Position numbers and translations under genes: made by a program. Of a stretch of 64,000 bases of DNA, positions 44,488 to 52,942 are shown one piece after another. The notes beneath the pieces are model-generated. The model searched no databases and had not been told where the DNA came from. It saw only the letters and a list, made by a program, of their open reading frames with translations. The stretch is from Candidatus Brocadia sp. (lineage in GTDB: Bacteria > Planctomycetota > Brocadiia > Brocadiales > Brocadiaceae). The stretch is taken from positions 1 through 64,000 of the forward strand of contig WYAU01000071.1 in NCBI GenBank assembly GCA_011525665.1, in the 5' to 3' direction. Each line of letters starts with the position of its first letter. Position 1 is the first letter of the stretch.

Positions 44488-45903
44488 CTAAAACGTCATC
44501 CACATCTGAACACCCGGAATAAATTCAGTAGAGTCTTTAGCCCCTAACGGGTCGTGGACTATTTGAAAATCAGGCTGTATCCACAAATTATTGGTGAGTT
44601 TATGTCTCCAGAAGATTTCATACGTTTGCTCCCTGTCAAAGTTATTGTTTGCTGCTTCGTAAGAACGTCCCCACCGTGCCGACCCGTAACCAATCCCAAC
44701 AAACTCCTTGGCGGAATAGGTATCCCCCTCAGAGATCCATCCGATGGTGGCATTCCAGTGCGTTCTCACCCCATTATTACTGGATTTAAATATGTCATCA
44801 TCCTCTGAAACACTATACCTTGCATTGATAATAAAATGATCGGTAAGCCACTGATCAAACAGAAAGCCAATACCATGGTTAACGCCGGTTGGGTTTAATA
44901 CGGTTACCCCGTCTGCCGTATCCACAGGACTCGAGTCCCCACTCCTTGTTAACCCGTAGAAAAACTTATACGCCCCCTGACGGCCACATATTTTTGGCCG
45001 AAAGACAATCTCAGAGGTCCATGACCATAAATCCCTTTCATCTTCATCGTTTCTTGTGGTAAACATGGATGAGGTTTGGGTCGTCTGAACGCTGGTACGG
45101 AAGGTCCACAAATCATTCGGATCATATCTCATCGTTAAGGCGGGCACGCTTGGGGCATCGGCCTTCAACTCAGATACCAACCCTAACCAGGCGCCGATAC
45201 TCAAACCGGGGAATGACCATCCTTCGCAGATCGTTACATCGCTGTTATCAAAACCCACATCGCCTGACGTACCCACAGGATCTTCATGGTTAAGCCAGTC
45301 CATAATTCCCGTTGCAATCTGCAACCCTTTGACAGGCTTCCAGATGGTGTGCGCCTTATACAGATTAAGATTGCCTCTCCCAAGATCGTTAAAACGACTT
45401 TGGTCAATAGTAATTTCGTTTGTGGGGAGCCCTGCGCCAATGTTATCCCCACCCGCTGAGTTGAATTCAATAATAAAATCAAGCTTTTCCGGAACAACCT
45501 TTGCGCGCGCATCAAACCAGAGACGGCCGACAACCCCTAACTCGTCTCTGTTCGTCCCTGTAAGATACTGAACCATTCCGTCTACACGTCCGCCAAACTT
45601 AATCCTTCCCTCACAAACGTCAGTTACATATGCCGGTCTGTACCTTTCCAGTTCAGCCTTTACTGCCTTTACATCTTCAGCCACCTTACATGCCTCAGAA
45701 ATCCTCGATTCTATAGCAGGCTTATAGTTTTTTATTTCTCCCTTGATGTCTTCAGTACTTGTATTTACCTCACTAATCCTCGTTTCCAAATTATCTAACC
45801 TTTGTTCTAATTCTTCCAGACTGGCTGTCCACCCCGTTTTTATATTGCATAAAAAAACACTGCATATCGCTATAACGATAGGAATTACGATTCTTATAAA
45901 CAT
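44488..45903 (-). CDS. Outer-membrane porin with N-terminal coiled coil
   Basis: 471 residues from the ATG at 45903, with a GCGAGGA site; a start at 46107 would add 68 non-signal residues. The order is a signal peptide (FIRIVIPIVIAICSVFLC), then a coiled coil of about 70 residues (LEELEQRLDNLETRISE), then a beta-barrel rich in alternating aromatic and glycine residues ending in aromatic F (VQMWMTF), as for outer-membrane proteins. It resembles carbohydrate-selective OprB-like or short-chain-amide porins. It lies directly upstream of urtA, so diffusion of urea across the outer membrane is the likely job. The barrel is clear, the substrate inferred. Confidence 0.8.
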   Translation of the reverse strand: MFIRIVIPIVIAICSVFLCNIKTGWTASLEELEQRLDNLETRISEVNTSTEDIKGEIKNYKPAIESRISEACKVAEDVKAVKAELERYRPAYVTDVCEGRIKFGGRVDGMVQYLTGTNRDELGVVGRLWFDARAKVVPEKLDFIIEFNSAGGDNIGAGLPTNEITIDQSRFNDLGRGNLNLYKAHTIWKPVKGLQIATGIMDWLNHEDPVGTSGDVGFDNSDVTICEGWSFPGLSIGAWLGLVSELKADAPSVPALTMRYDPNDLWTFRTSVQTTQTSSMFTTRNDEDERDLWSWTSEIVFRPKICGRQGAYKFFYGLTRSGDSSPVDTADGVTVLNPTGVNHGIGFLFDQWLTDHFIINARYSVSEDDDIFKSSNNGVRTHWNATIGWISEGDTYSAKEFVGIGYGSARWGRSYEAANNNFDREQTYEIFWRHKLTNNLWIQPDFQIVHDPLGAKDSTEFIPGVQMWMTF

Positions 45904-46263
45904 AGTACATTCCTCGCTTTCTAAGACATTTTCATAGTTGTTAAATAATTGCCTTTTGTTAGTGCATTCAATCACCCCCTTTCGAACATCAAATCTTAGC
46001 TTTATTGCACCATGATATGGAAATTTCATTTTTAATAAATAGTTTATATATACTAAATCCAAATAATATATAATACTATATGGGCAAAATACTGCCGGAA
46101 CAACCATTTACGATCACTAAACGTATGGAAAAGACCTTTGAGTACTTCGTGCTTTTGCGGTCAATTATTACAACATTACCTTGAATCCTTCGAAATTATT
46201 GTTAAAATACGTGGGCAGAGGCACGCCTATTTGGAGGGATGTCTAAAAGGTCTTGTAGATATC
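45904..46263. promoter_or_regulatory. Divergent intergenic region, probable promoter of the urea locus
   Basis: About 360 bases between the porin gene (minus) and the HhH gene (plus). It is strikingly AT-rich around 46020-46085, with a stretch of ATATATAATACTATAT type that would supply -10-like boxes in both directions. A good TATAAT is present at 46068-46075, but no certain -35. This is the only long gap at the head of the minus-strand locus, so its main promoter should be here. Confidence 0.4.
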
Positions 46264-46671
46264 ATGCAAAAATCACGGAAATCATCCGATAATTTCTCCC
46301 CCGCAAAGAAGCAGCTTGTTGTCATCTACTTTTTGGCAACGACGTTGTTTATCGGTACGATAATAAAAACAGGTATGGACCACCATTGGTGGCTGCCGGA
46401 AACAGAGATTACCAGCGAGGTGAAACCAGGGGATATAAAAGTCAGGCTTGACATCAACAATGCCCCCTGGTATGAATTGGTTTTATTGCCAAAACTGGGA
46501 GAGGTAAAGGCGAAGGCAATCGTTGCCTACCGTGAAAAACACGGCAATTTTAAGACCCTGGATGAGTTGTCCAATGTCAGGGGCATAGGGCCGTCCATCA
46601 CAGAAGCCATCAGAGATCATGTAAAGATCGGCTCAGACACGCCACATGCCTGTCTGGACAACCGGGAATAG
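46264..46671 (+). CDS. Membrane-anchored ComEA-like helix-hairpin-helix protein
   Basis: 135 residues from the ATG at 46264; an upstream ATG at 46138 adds residues without a clear site. One membrane segment (LVVIYFLATTLFIGTIIK), then LDINNAPWYELVLLPKLGEVKAKAIVAYREKHG split across the HhH pair, and LDELSNVRGIGPSITEAIRDH. This is the ComEA DNA-binding domain. ComEA proteins bind incoming DNA in competence, but many lone homologues have other roles. It ends five bases before the next gene. Confidence 0.8.
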   Translation: MQKSRKSSDNFSPAKKQLVVIYFLATTLFIGTIIKTGMDHHWWLPETEITSEVKPGDIKVRLDINNAPWYELVLLPKLGEVKAKAIVAYREKHGNFKTLDELSNVRGIGPSITEAIRDHVKIGSDTPHACLDNRE

Positions 46672-46676
46672 ACTTT

Positions 46677-47945
46677 ATGGAAAAAGAACAGCGAAGGATA
46701 GTGGGAAACATGTGGGTTCGCGTAATGCTCTTCGGGTTTTCACTGAGTATTTTTTTTGCATTGTGTTATCTTCTAAGAGGCACACTTATCTCCCTTTTGC
46801 TGGCTTTTATCATCGCCTATATTTTTAATCCGGCTGTCAGCTTTCTTGAGCGGAGACGATGGCCATTTTCCCGCAAACACATTCATCGTGCAGCGGGAAT
46901 CGTTATTCTTATCTTTGCGGCACTCCTAACCACGGCCGGATTTCTTACCTATGCAATTCCCAAAACCATAAGCGGGGCATATCAGGTTGGCGGTATCGTC
47001 AAGGACCGCTTTCCAAAATATCAAGCTACCTTTGAAGCCTGGATCGGGAAATATGGGGATACGGAATTTACCAGATCCCTGAAATCCCTGTTAAAAGAGC
47101 AGAGAGAACCCGTTCCTGACAACAAACAGGGAAATAGTAAGCCGGCAGATACAAAAGAAGACAGCAGCCAGGCACATCCTGACATCACAGATGCGGATAC
47201 GGGAAAAACATTTCATGGGAAAAAAACACGCTTGATAGAAGTAGCATGGGGATTCAAAAGGCATTTTCCGCAGGTGGCCGGTTTTTTCCTGAACATTGGC
47301 AAAAATATTTTTTACAGCACCTTTGGTTTCCTGGGTATCGCTGTAAATTTTATCATCTTCAGCGTTGTATCGGTTTACCTGCTCAAGGATTTTAACGTGA
47401 TCGCCCAAAATATAAAGTCCCTCTTCCCTTTTTCCCGAAGAGACCGGGCAATAAATCTTTTATCGAGAGTAAATAACAATCTCCGGTATTTTCTCCAGGG
47501 CCAACTTATTGTCTGCCTCATTCTTTCCCTTATCTACAGCGTTGGTTTGACAATGGCGGGCATCCCCTTATCCTTTATTGTCGGCTTTGTAGGCGGTTTC
47601 GGCAATCTGATTCCCTACGTTGGAACGGGTACAGGCATTGTGCTGGCTTTAGCGCTTTCCATTTTTCAATTTCACGATCTCACACATATACTCTACGTCA
47701 TTCTTACCTTCGGCATCGGGCAATTGCTTGAAGCAACCGTGATAACACCAAGGGTTATGGGGAAGGGACTGGGACTGAGCCCGGTCATGGTGATCCTCTC
47801 GATCCTGATCTGCAGTCAATTGCTCGGATTTCTGGGGCTGCTGCTGGCCGTGCCGATTGCATCCACGGCAAAGGTATTTATTGATGAAATCATTTCAAAA
47901 TACAAATCTTCTGAATATTACAAAGGGCAGGCTTACCGAAAATAA
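46677..47945 (+). CDS. AI-2E family (PerM-like) membrane transporter
   Basis: 422 residues with about eight membrane segments. Family signatures are LISLLLAFIIAYIFNPAVSFLERRRWP near the start, ILSLIYSVGLTMAGIPLSFIVGFVGGFGNLIPYVGTGTGIV in pieces, and GQLLEATVITPRVMGKGLGLSPVMVIL. Between the second and third blocks it has a polar loop of about 60 residues (PVPDNKQGNSKPADTKED). Members export signals or act as sodium/proton antiporters; the substrate here is unknown. It is probably co-transcribed with the HhH gene. Confidence 0.88.
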   Translation: MEKEQRRIVGNMWVRVMLFGFSLSIFFALCYLLRGTLISLLLAFIIAYIFNPAVSFLERRRWPFSRKHIHRAAGIVILIFAALLTTAGFLTYAIPKTISGAYQVGGIVKDRFPKYQATFEAWIGKYGDTEFTRSLKSLLKEQREPVPDNKQGNSKPADTKEDSSQAHPDITDADTGKTFHGKKTRLIEVAWGFKRHFPQVAGFFLNIGKNIFYSTFGFLGIAVNFIIFSVVSVYLLKDFNVIAQNIKSLFPFSRRDRAINLLSRVNNNLRYFLQGQLIVCLILSLIYSVGLTMAGIPLSFIVGFVGGFGNLIPYVGTGTGIVLALALSIFQFHDLTHILYVILTFGIGQLLEATVITPRVMGKGLGLSPVMVILSILICSQLLGFLGLLLAVPIASTAKVFIDEIISKYKSSEYYKGQAYRK

Positions 47946-48001
47946 AGGATTTACCAAAACACTGGCGTCCAAGAGAAAAGCTTTCCGATTCCTTGTGCCC
48001 C

Positions 48002-49408
48002 TTAAACCTTGTATTTTCTGGGGTCTGTGGCTGTAATAATCACCGATACGGAGTGCTGGTTAAATCCCTTAAATCCCTGCGTCCTCTGGATATTTTCCAG
48101 GTGGCTGCCTAGTGCACCATTTTTGAGAAACATCTCATACTGTGGCTCTGTTACCAGGCCTTTTTCCAAAAGCCTGTCCAGCCGTTCTGTGTCCGCACGC
48201 CATGTTTCTCCCTCGGTAAATGCCTGTTTCAGGAATTCAAAGTCGGAGAAGGGGTTCATTGTGTTGATATTCGACTGTTTGAGATCGGTACGCAGTTTTT
48301 CAAAATCAAATCGTGCCGCAAGGTGGTGGAGCCCGGCCTGCAGTACGCTTTCTCCGTGGAGTTCCACCCACAGTCCGACTGTTCCCCTGTGGGTGGTTTG
48401 CATCAGACCCTGCCGGGTAAAATTTACATCCCTTTCTTCTTTCAAAAGGTCAATATCAGCAAACAGTACGATATTGCATTCAGGATGTTCAAGTATCTGG
48501 GCACCCCAGCCTGCTTCCTCACCGGCAAAAAACTGTTCACGGCAGATAAACCCCAGGGTTTCAAAGATGTTTATGAGCCGGGTGAAATTTCCCCGTGATG
48601 AACGGTAGGTGTGGTGGTCGTGGTTTCCCCACCCCAGCCCTAACCTGTCTTGACGGGCCTTTTGTATCTGACCTGCCCGGTTTTTCCTCTCCCAGTATAT
48701 CCGTTCTGCCCTGAAAAAGGCATCCGTTACCCGCGCAGGCGATAATTTTTTGCATGTATCTTCCACAAGTACCTGCGTGGCATTCATTCCTTCCTCAATG
48801 CCTTCGTAATACCGCCGCCTGCACATAAATGTTTCCAGTACTTTCCGGTATTCCCCTGTATCGTCGGTCACCTTTTCAGATACACAGAAACCGTTATAAC
48901 CCCTCCTTTCCGCAGCGGAGAGGATATACTCACCGTGAGCAGAAAGAACAGCCTTCCTGTACGGCATGTAAATACTACCTTCTATTGACAGACCCTTTCC
49001 TATCACCTGGATAAAGTGGTCCAACCTCTCCGGCTTGAGTACGACTTCAGTGAATTTCTTTTTGTTGAGCAGGACAGGAAAAAAGACGGCCTCGTGATGT
49101 ACAAAGACCCTCATGCCGGACGGGATTTCAGGATGGTCTGTTTGCTGAAAGCCGACCTCTTCAATGGCCTTTGCGCTCAGAATATCTTCGGGCAGTACAA
49201 CATGGTCAATCCAGTCAAGGAACCGTGTTGAGGCCTCCTCCCCCATTCGAAGGGAAAGGTTGCGGGCAAAATCGTTGTTCTTTAAGAACATGTCAATCTG
49301 CCGGACTAAAAGATTCTCGGCGCGGGGATAAAGTCCCCAGTCGAATTTTTGTATAATTTCCTTATTTGTTGATTTCACGAACATATCCTCAACGCAGTAT
49401 AGCTTCAC
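48002..49408 (-). CDS. Conserved hypothetical protein
   Basis: 468 residues, no signal peptide. Distinct blocks are GLGWGNHDHHTYRSSRGNF, LETLGFICREQFFAGEEAGWGAQILEHPECNIVLFADIDL in two parts, GTVGLWVELHGESVLQAGLHHL, and HLENIQRTQGFKGFNQHSVSVII. The middle is reminiscent of a glyoxalase/VOC-like fold with many histidines and acidic residues that could bind metal, but I cannot assign it firmly. It stands alone between the AI-2E transporter (opposite strand) and the aminotransferase. It looks well conserved and not degenerate. Confidence 0.65.
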   Translation of the reverse strand: MKLYCVEDMFVKSTNKEIIQKFDWGLYPRAENLLVRQIDMFLKNNDFARNLSLRMGEEASTRFLDWIDHVVLPEDILSAKAIEEVGFQQTDHPEIPSGMRVFVHHEAVFFPVLLNKKKFTEVVLKPERLDHFIQVIGKGLSIEGSIYMPYRKAVLSAHGEYILSAAERRGYNGFCVSEKVTDDTGEYRKVLETFMCRRRYYEGIEEGMNATQVLVEDTCKKLSPARVTDAFFRAERIYWERKNRAGQIQKARQDRLGLGWGNHDHHTYRSSRGNFTRLINIFETLGFICREQFFAGEEAGWGAQILEHPECNIVLFADIDLLKEERDVNFTRQGLMQTTHRGTVGLWVELHGESVLQAGLHHLAARFDFEKLRTDLKQSNINTMNPFSDFEFLKQAFTEGETWRADTERLDRLLEKGLVTEPQYEMFLKNGALGSHLENIQRTQGFKGFNQHSVSVIITATDPRKYKV

Positions 49409-49442
49409 CCTTTCTTTGTCTAGTGCGAAGGTGAGATGAAGG

Positions 49443-49464
49443 AAGGCGAACTGAAGTTCGCCTT
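49443..49464. repeat. Perfect palindrome at the end of the aminotransferase gene
   Basis: Arms AAGGCGAAC and GTTCGCCTT around TGAA. It overlaps the aminotransferase stop codon by two bases. It has no T-run and is the compact kind of hairpin also seen at 61113 and 61256. Confidence 0.7.
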
Positions 49465-50635
49465 ACATGAAACGTTCAATTACCCTTTTAAACCCCGGAA
49501 GGGAGTTTGTGATGGTTTCTTTATTGACACAAAAGGCAATTCTGATGTACCCACTTCTCCCAAAACTCTTTCCGGGAAGTACCAGTATTCCTTCCTGAGA
49601 AAGTCCCTGAGCAAATAAGACATCGTCTCCGGGGATCATGGGAAAGATGTAATAAGCCCCCATCGGTCGTGTAAATGAATAACCAAAATCCTCCAGGGCA
49701 TCACACAACATATCCCTTCTTTCCTGATATTCCACCCTGTCAACACAAACACCCTGAAGATTTGCAACAACGTGCTGCATAAGGACAGGAGCGCTCAGAT
49801 ACCCAAGAACACGATTCGCAAAGGTCAGGGCATCCATAAGTTCCCCGGAATTTTTCATCGCAGGATGGACTGCCGCAAAGCCTATCCTTTCCCCCGGAAT
49901 GGAAAGGGGCTTGGAATACGAGGCTGCAAAAATGGTGTTTGAATAGATATTAAAGATATCAGGAACCTTATTGCCATCGTAAATGATGTCCTGATACGCT
50001 GCATCATAAATTAAAAAAATATCCTTTCCAAACTGTCGGTTCTTCTCGTTCAGGAGCCGTGCGATAGATTTTAAACTATCTCCGGAGTAAATCATCCCGG
50101 TGGGGTTATTCGGCGAGTTTATGATAATTGCCTTGGTCCTGGGGGTTATCTTTGCAGATATCGTATCGATGTTTACTGTAAAGTCAGCATTTGTCTCAGC
50201 TACGCAACAGACTCCACCATGGTTATCTATATAATAGGGATATTCCAGATAGAGAGGCGCTAAAACAATGACTTCCTCGCCGGGATTTAGAATTGCCTTC
50301 AGAATAATATTCAATGCACCAGCACCGCCGGAGGTCATAATGACATGGTGTGCAGTGAAAGATAGCCCTCTTTCCTCTGACAGCGTTTGAGCTATTGCCT
50401 CCCGTGCCTGAATGTGTCCTGCTAAAGCCGAATAACCATGCATCCCCGGAAAGGGGTTGTTCGCAACCTTCTTCAATTCCTCAACAAACTTTGCCGGAGG
50501 TTCTATCTTCGGGTTTCCCAGCCTAAAATCATACACTTCTTTCTCTTCTGAAACAACGGGAGAACGGTACTCAAAGATATTCACAACCCAGGATGACGCG
50601 GCTATTCCTTCCCTTACTTTACTCGATATTGACAT
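49463..50635 (-). CDS. PLP-dependent aminotransferase, class I/II
   Basis: 390 residues from the ATG at 50635, with a GGAAAGG site; a TTG at 50650 is less likely. The fold shows the PLP region SPNNPTGM, the aspartate of YDAAYQDIIYDG and the Schiff-base lysine in ASYSKPLSIPGERIGFAA. The C-terminal arginine for the substrate carboxylate is in RSGYIRIAFC. It belongs to the aspartate/alanine aminotransferase superfamily. Substrate and pathway are not decidable. The next gene upstream is the endonuclease IV gene, about 45 bases away. Confidence 0.85.
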   Translation of the reverse strand: MSISSKVREGIAASSWVVNIFEYRSPVVSEEKEVYDFRLGNPKIEPPAKFVEELKKVANNPFPGMHGYSALAGHIQAREAIAQTLSEERGLSFTAHHVIMTSGGAGALNIILKAILNPGEEVIVLAPLYLEYPYYIDNHGGVCCVAETNADFTVNIDTISAKITPRTKAIIINSPNNPTGMIYSGDSLKSIARLLNEKNRQFGKDIFLIYDAAYQDIIYDGNKVPDIFNIYSNTIFAASYSKPLSIPGERIGFAAVHPAMKNSGELMDALTFANRVLGYLSAPVLMQHVVANLQGVCVDRVEYQERRDMLCDALEDFGYSFTRPMGAYYIFPMIPGDDVLFAQGLSQEGILVLPGKSFGRSGYIRIAFCVNKETITNSLPGFKRVIERFM

Positions 50636-50680
50636 ACAGTGCCTTTCCAAATAATCAAGAATAGAACAATTACTACGTAC

Positions 50681-51619
50681 CTATCTGAAAGAAAAGGTGT
50701 TTTGTTTGACATGGGTCTTCTTCCGTATAAGCTGTTTTTGTAATTTATTTGATTGTGGGAGACGGCCAGGAATTACGTGTAGTTTTCGGAGCAGTTGCAA
50801 ATTGTCTTCGCTCCTTTTGTCTCTTTCAGGAATCTCTAATATCTTTGGTATATTCAGAAACCGTGAGTCTTTCAGGATTGCGTGAAAAATTTCCAACCCC
50901 AGATTTCCCTCTCCAATACACGCATGGCGGTCGCTGTGGGAACCAAAATTTGTTCTGGAATCATTTACATGGATAGTTTTAATTCTCTTCAACCCCAGTA
51001 CTGCATCAAATTCTTTAAGCACCGTTTCATAGTTTTCATAACCCCTTATATCGTATCCGGCTGCAAAGACATGGGCCGTATCGAAACAAATACCAAAAAA
51101 TCCAGGATTGCCGACTCCTTCAAGGATGCGGGCAATCTCCTCAAAAGTAGAACCTATTGTAGTCCCCTGGCCGGCCATTGTTTCTAAAAGTATTCTGGTT
51201 TTCTGATCATCAATTTCCCCCGAAATGTCACTTAAAGCTTCAATGATCCTCTTCATTCCATCTTCTCTATTTGAATTTCCGTAACTTCCCGGATGAAGAA
51301 CCAAAAAGTTTACACCAAATTGTCTCGCCCTGGATAATTCAGTACGTAATCGGTCTTTTGATTTTTTCCAAAGATTTTTATCGGGAGATGCCAGATTTAC
51401 GAGATAGGGGACATGAGCAACAACCTTTTTCACAGGGCTCTTCCGCCAGGCGGATTTGAATTGAAGAACTTCTTCTGCCGATAACTCGGATACATCCCAC
51501 CTGCGGGATAATGTTACATAGATTTGTATACATTCACATCCCCATTTCCTTGCCCAGGAAAATCCTTCTGGTAATCCGCCTATTGTTGGAACGGTGCATC
51601 CTAGCATAGTTGGTGTCAT
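50681..51619 (-). CDS. nfo: Endonuclease IV (AP endonuclease, Nfo)
   Basis: 312 residues from an ATG at 51619; a TTG at 51646 is possible. TIM-barrel zinc enzyme of base excision repair. Visible motifs are VAHVPYLVNLASPD, LVLHPGSY with a zinc histidine, LLETMAGQGTTIG with Glu, GICFDTAHVFAAGYDIRG, and HVNDSRTNFGSHSDRHACIGEGNLG with the remaining ligands. It cleaves 5' to abasic sites. It also has a basic C-terminal tail (QLIRKKTHVKQ) beyond the usual end. Function confident. Confidence 0.95.
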   Translation of the reverse strand: MTPTMLGCTVPTIGGLPEGFSWARKWGCECIQIYVTLSRRWDVSELSAEEVLQFKSAWRKSPVKKVVAHVPYLVNLASPDKNLWKKSKDRLRTELSRARQFGVNFLVLHPGSYGNSNREDGMKRIIEALSDISGEIDDQKTRILLETMAGQGTTIGSTFEEIARILEGVGNPGFFGICFDTAHVFAAGYDIRGYENYETVLKEFDAVLGLKRIKTIHVNDSRTNFGSHSDRHACIGEGNLGLEIFHAILKDSRFLNIPKILEIPERDKRSEDNLQLLRKLHVIPGRLPQSNKLQKQLIRKKTHVKQNTFSFR

Positions 51620-51774
51620 TATAGATAACGTTTGCCATCTTTCCAATGAAAATGTACTGGACTTTCAAAGAACTTTCTTTTAGCATGAATCCAGGGTCTC
51701 ATCTTTCGATAATTCTTTTCCAAATATTTAATATTTTCACCGTTTCCTGAGTGGTTAAATTGGGAGGGTAGACT

Positions 51775-52308
51775 ATGAAACGACCAGTATTATACACTGT
51801 TCCAGGCATGGTGCTTCTAACCTTTTTTAGCACGGGAAGTCCCCTCGCCAAAACGCCCCTCTCAGGGCTAACACTGGCGGAAACCGGAGAAGGCACAAAA
51901 CCATCCCACATGACCGGTGACGGCCCGTGCAAGCCAACCCCCCCTGACGCCCTCGGGCCATTTTATGTGCCCAATGCACCGGAACGAACCCGTGTTGGCA
52001 ATGGTCATATCCTGAGCGGAGTTGTCAGAACGAGCGCAGACTGTTCACCTATTGAAGGGGCGCGGATTGAGTTCTGGCTAGCTGGCCCGGATGGTAAATA
52101 TGACGACGACCACCGCGCTGTGATGTTCTCTGATAAAAACGGTGCGTATAAATTTGAGAGTAATTTTCCCCCCCCGTATAGGGGCAGACCTTCGCACATT
52201 CATATTAGAATCACGGCCAAAGGCTATCGGACGTTGGTCACACAGTATTACCCGGAGAAGAATCAAACTCAGGGAAGACTTGATTTAATACTCATTCCGG
52301 AAAACTGA
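51775..52308 (+). CDS. Exported intradiol-dioxygenase-like protein
   Basis: 177 residues with a strong GGGAGG site and a signal peptide (RPVLYTVPGMVLLTFFSTG). The domain follows protocatechuate/catechol intradiol dioxygenases: TPPDALGPFYVPNAPERTRV, GVVRTSADCSPIEGARIEFWLAG, GKYDDDHR, and the iron-site segment PPYRGRPSHIHIRI with its tyrosine and paired histidines, then TQYYPEKNQTQGRLDLILI. Cytoplasmic enzymes cleave catechols, but this short, exported version may act on periplasmic aromatics or be a domesticated variant. The iron ligands seem retained (Tyr, Tyr, His, His). It has no catabolic neighbours. Confidence 0.8.
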   Translation: MKRPVLYTVPGMVLLTFFSTGSPLAKTPLSGLTLAETGEGTKPSHMTGDGPCKPTPPDALGPFYVPNAPERTRVGNGHILSGVVRTSADCSPIEGARIEFWLAGPDGKYDDDHRAVMFSDKNGAYKFESNFPPPYRGRPSHIHIRITAKGYRTLVTQYYPEKNQTQGRLDLILIPEN

Positions 52309-52483
52309 AGCACCCCGGCCTAACAGGATTTGGCCGGGAACGACGGAGGAATACTCATTTATCTCCCTCATCCAGAGCAATAAGTACAGTGCAGTGTGAA
52401 CATAAATTGAACCCCGATTGGGAATGCGTTTCCAAAAACTTGCGGGAAAAAATGTTTTTACAGAATAATGCGCTAGGGCGGCA

Positions 52484-52936
52484 TTACAGGTTTTTGCACA
52501 TGACAAAGGCATCAGAACCGTCCCGATAGTAATTATCCAAAACGGGGGTAGTAATCTGATAGCCATGCCGTTTATAGAACCGCCGGGCTGTCTCGTTCCG
52601 TGTACTGACTTCCAGCCTTATTGTCTCAACACCGCGCGAATGAAACTCTTCTTCCAGCAATTGGACGAGGTGTGTGGCGATGCCCTTTTTCCGGTACTTT
52701 TCCAGAACGCACAGTGATAACATCCTCCCCAAGAGTCTTCCTCTTTCTTTTCTTATACTCCCGATAATATTTCCGATTATTTTCCCCGAAGGTGTAATGG
52801 CTTTAATGGCAATGGATTTTGGGCTAACTAATAAGTTTTTAATCAAACGTCGATCAAATGCCTCAGAGGAAAAACAATCTTTTTCCATTTGTTCAATAGA
52901 GAAAAGATCCAGGATGTTTGCCTTGCAGTAATTCAT
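52484..52936 (-). CDS. GNAT N-acetyltransferase (RimI-like)
   Basis: 150 residues. The acetyl-CoA binding loop is LCVLEKYRKKGIATHLVQLLEEEF, and ETIRLEVSTRNETARRFYKRHGYQI is the RimI-like C-terminal half. It may acetylate ribosomal protein S18 or another protein N-terminus, but the substrate is not certain because many GNATs share this pattern. It lies six bases before (upstream of the end of) the DUF2156 gene and is probably co-transcribed with it. Confidence 0.85.
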   Translation of the reverse strand: MNYCKANILDLFSIEQMEKDCFSSEAFDRRLIKNLLVSPKSIAIKAITPSGKIIGNIIGSIRKERGRLLGRMLSLCVLEKYRKKGIATHLVQLLEEEFHSRGVETIRLEVSTRNETARRFYKRHGYQITTPVLDNYYRDGSDAFVMCKNL

Positions 52937-52942
52937 CCGATC

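Noticed and set aside
48009-48608. 199-codon plus-strand frame opposite the 468-residue protein
   Set aside because: Serine/arginine/proline-rich product typical of the reverse strand of a real gene; the minus-strand frame is longer and domain-like.
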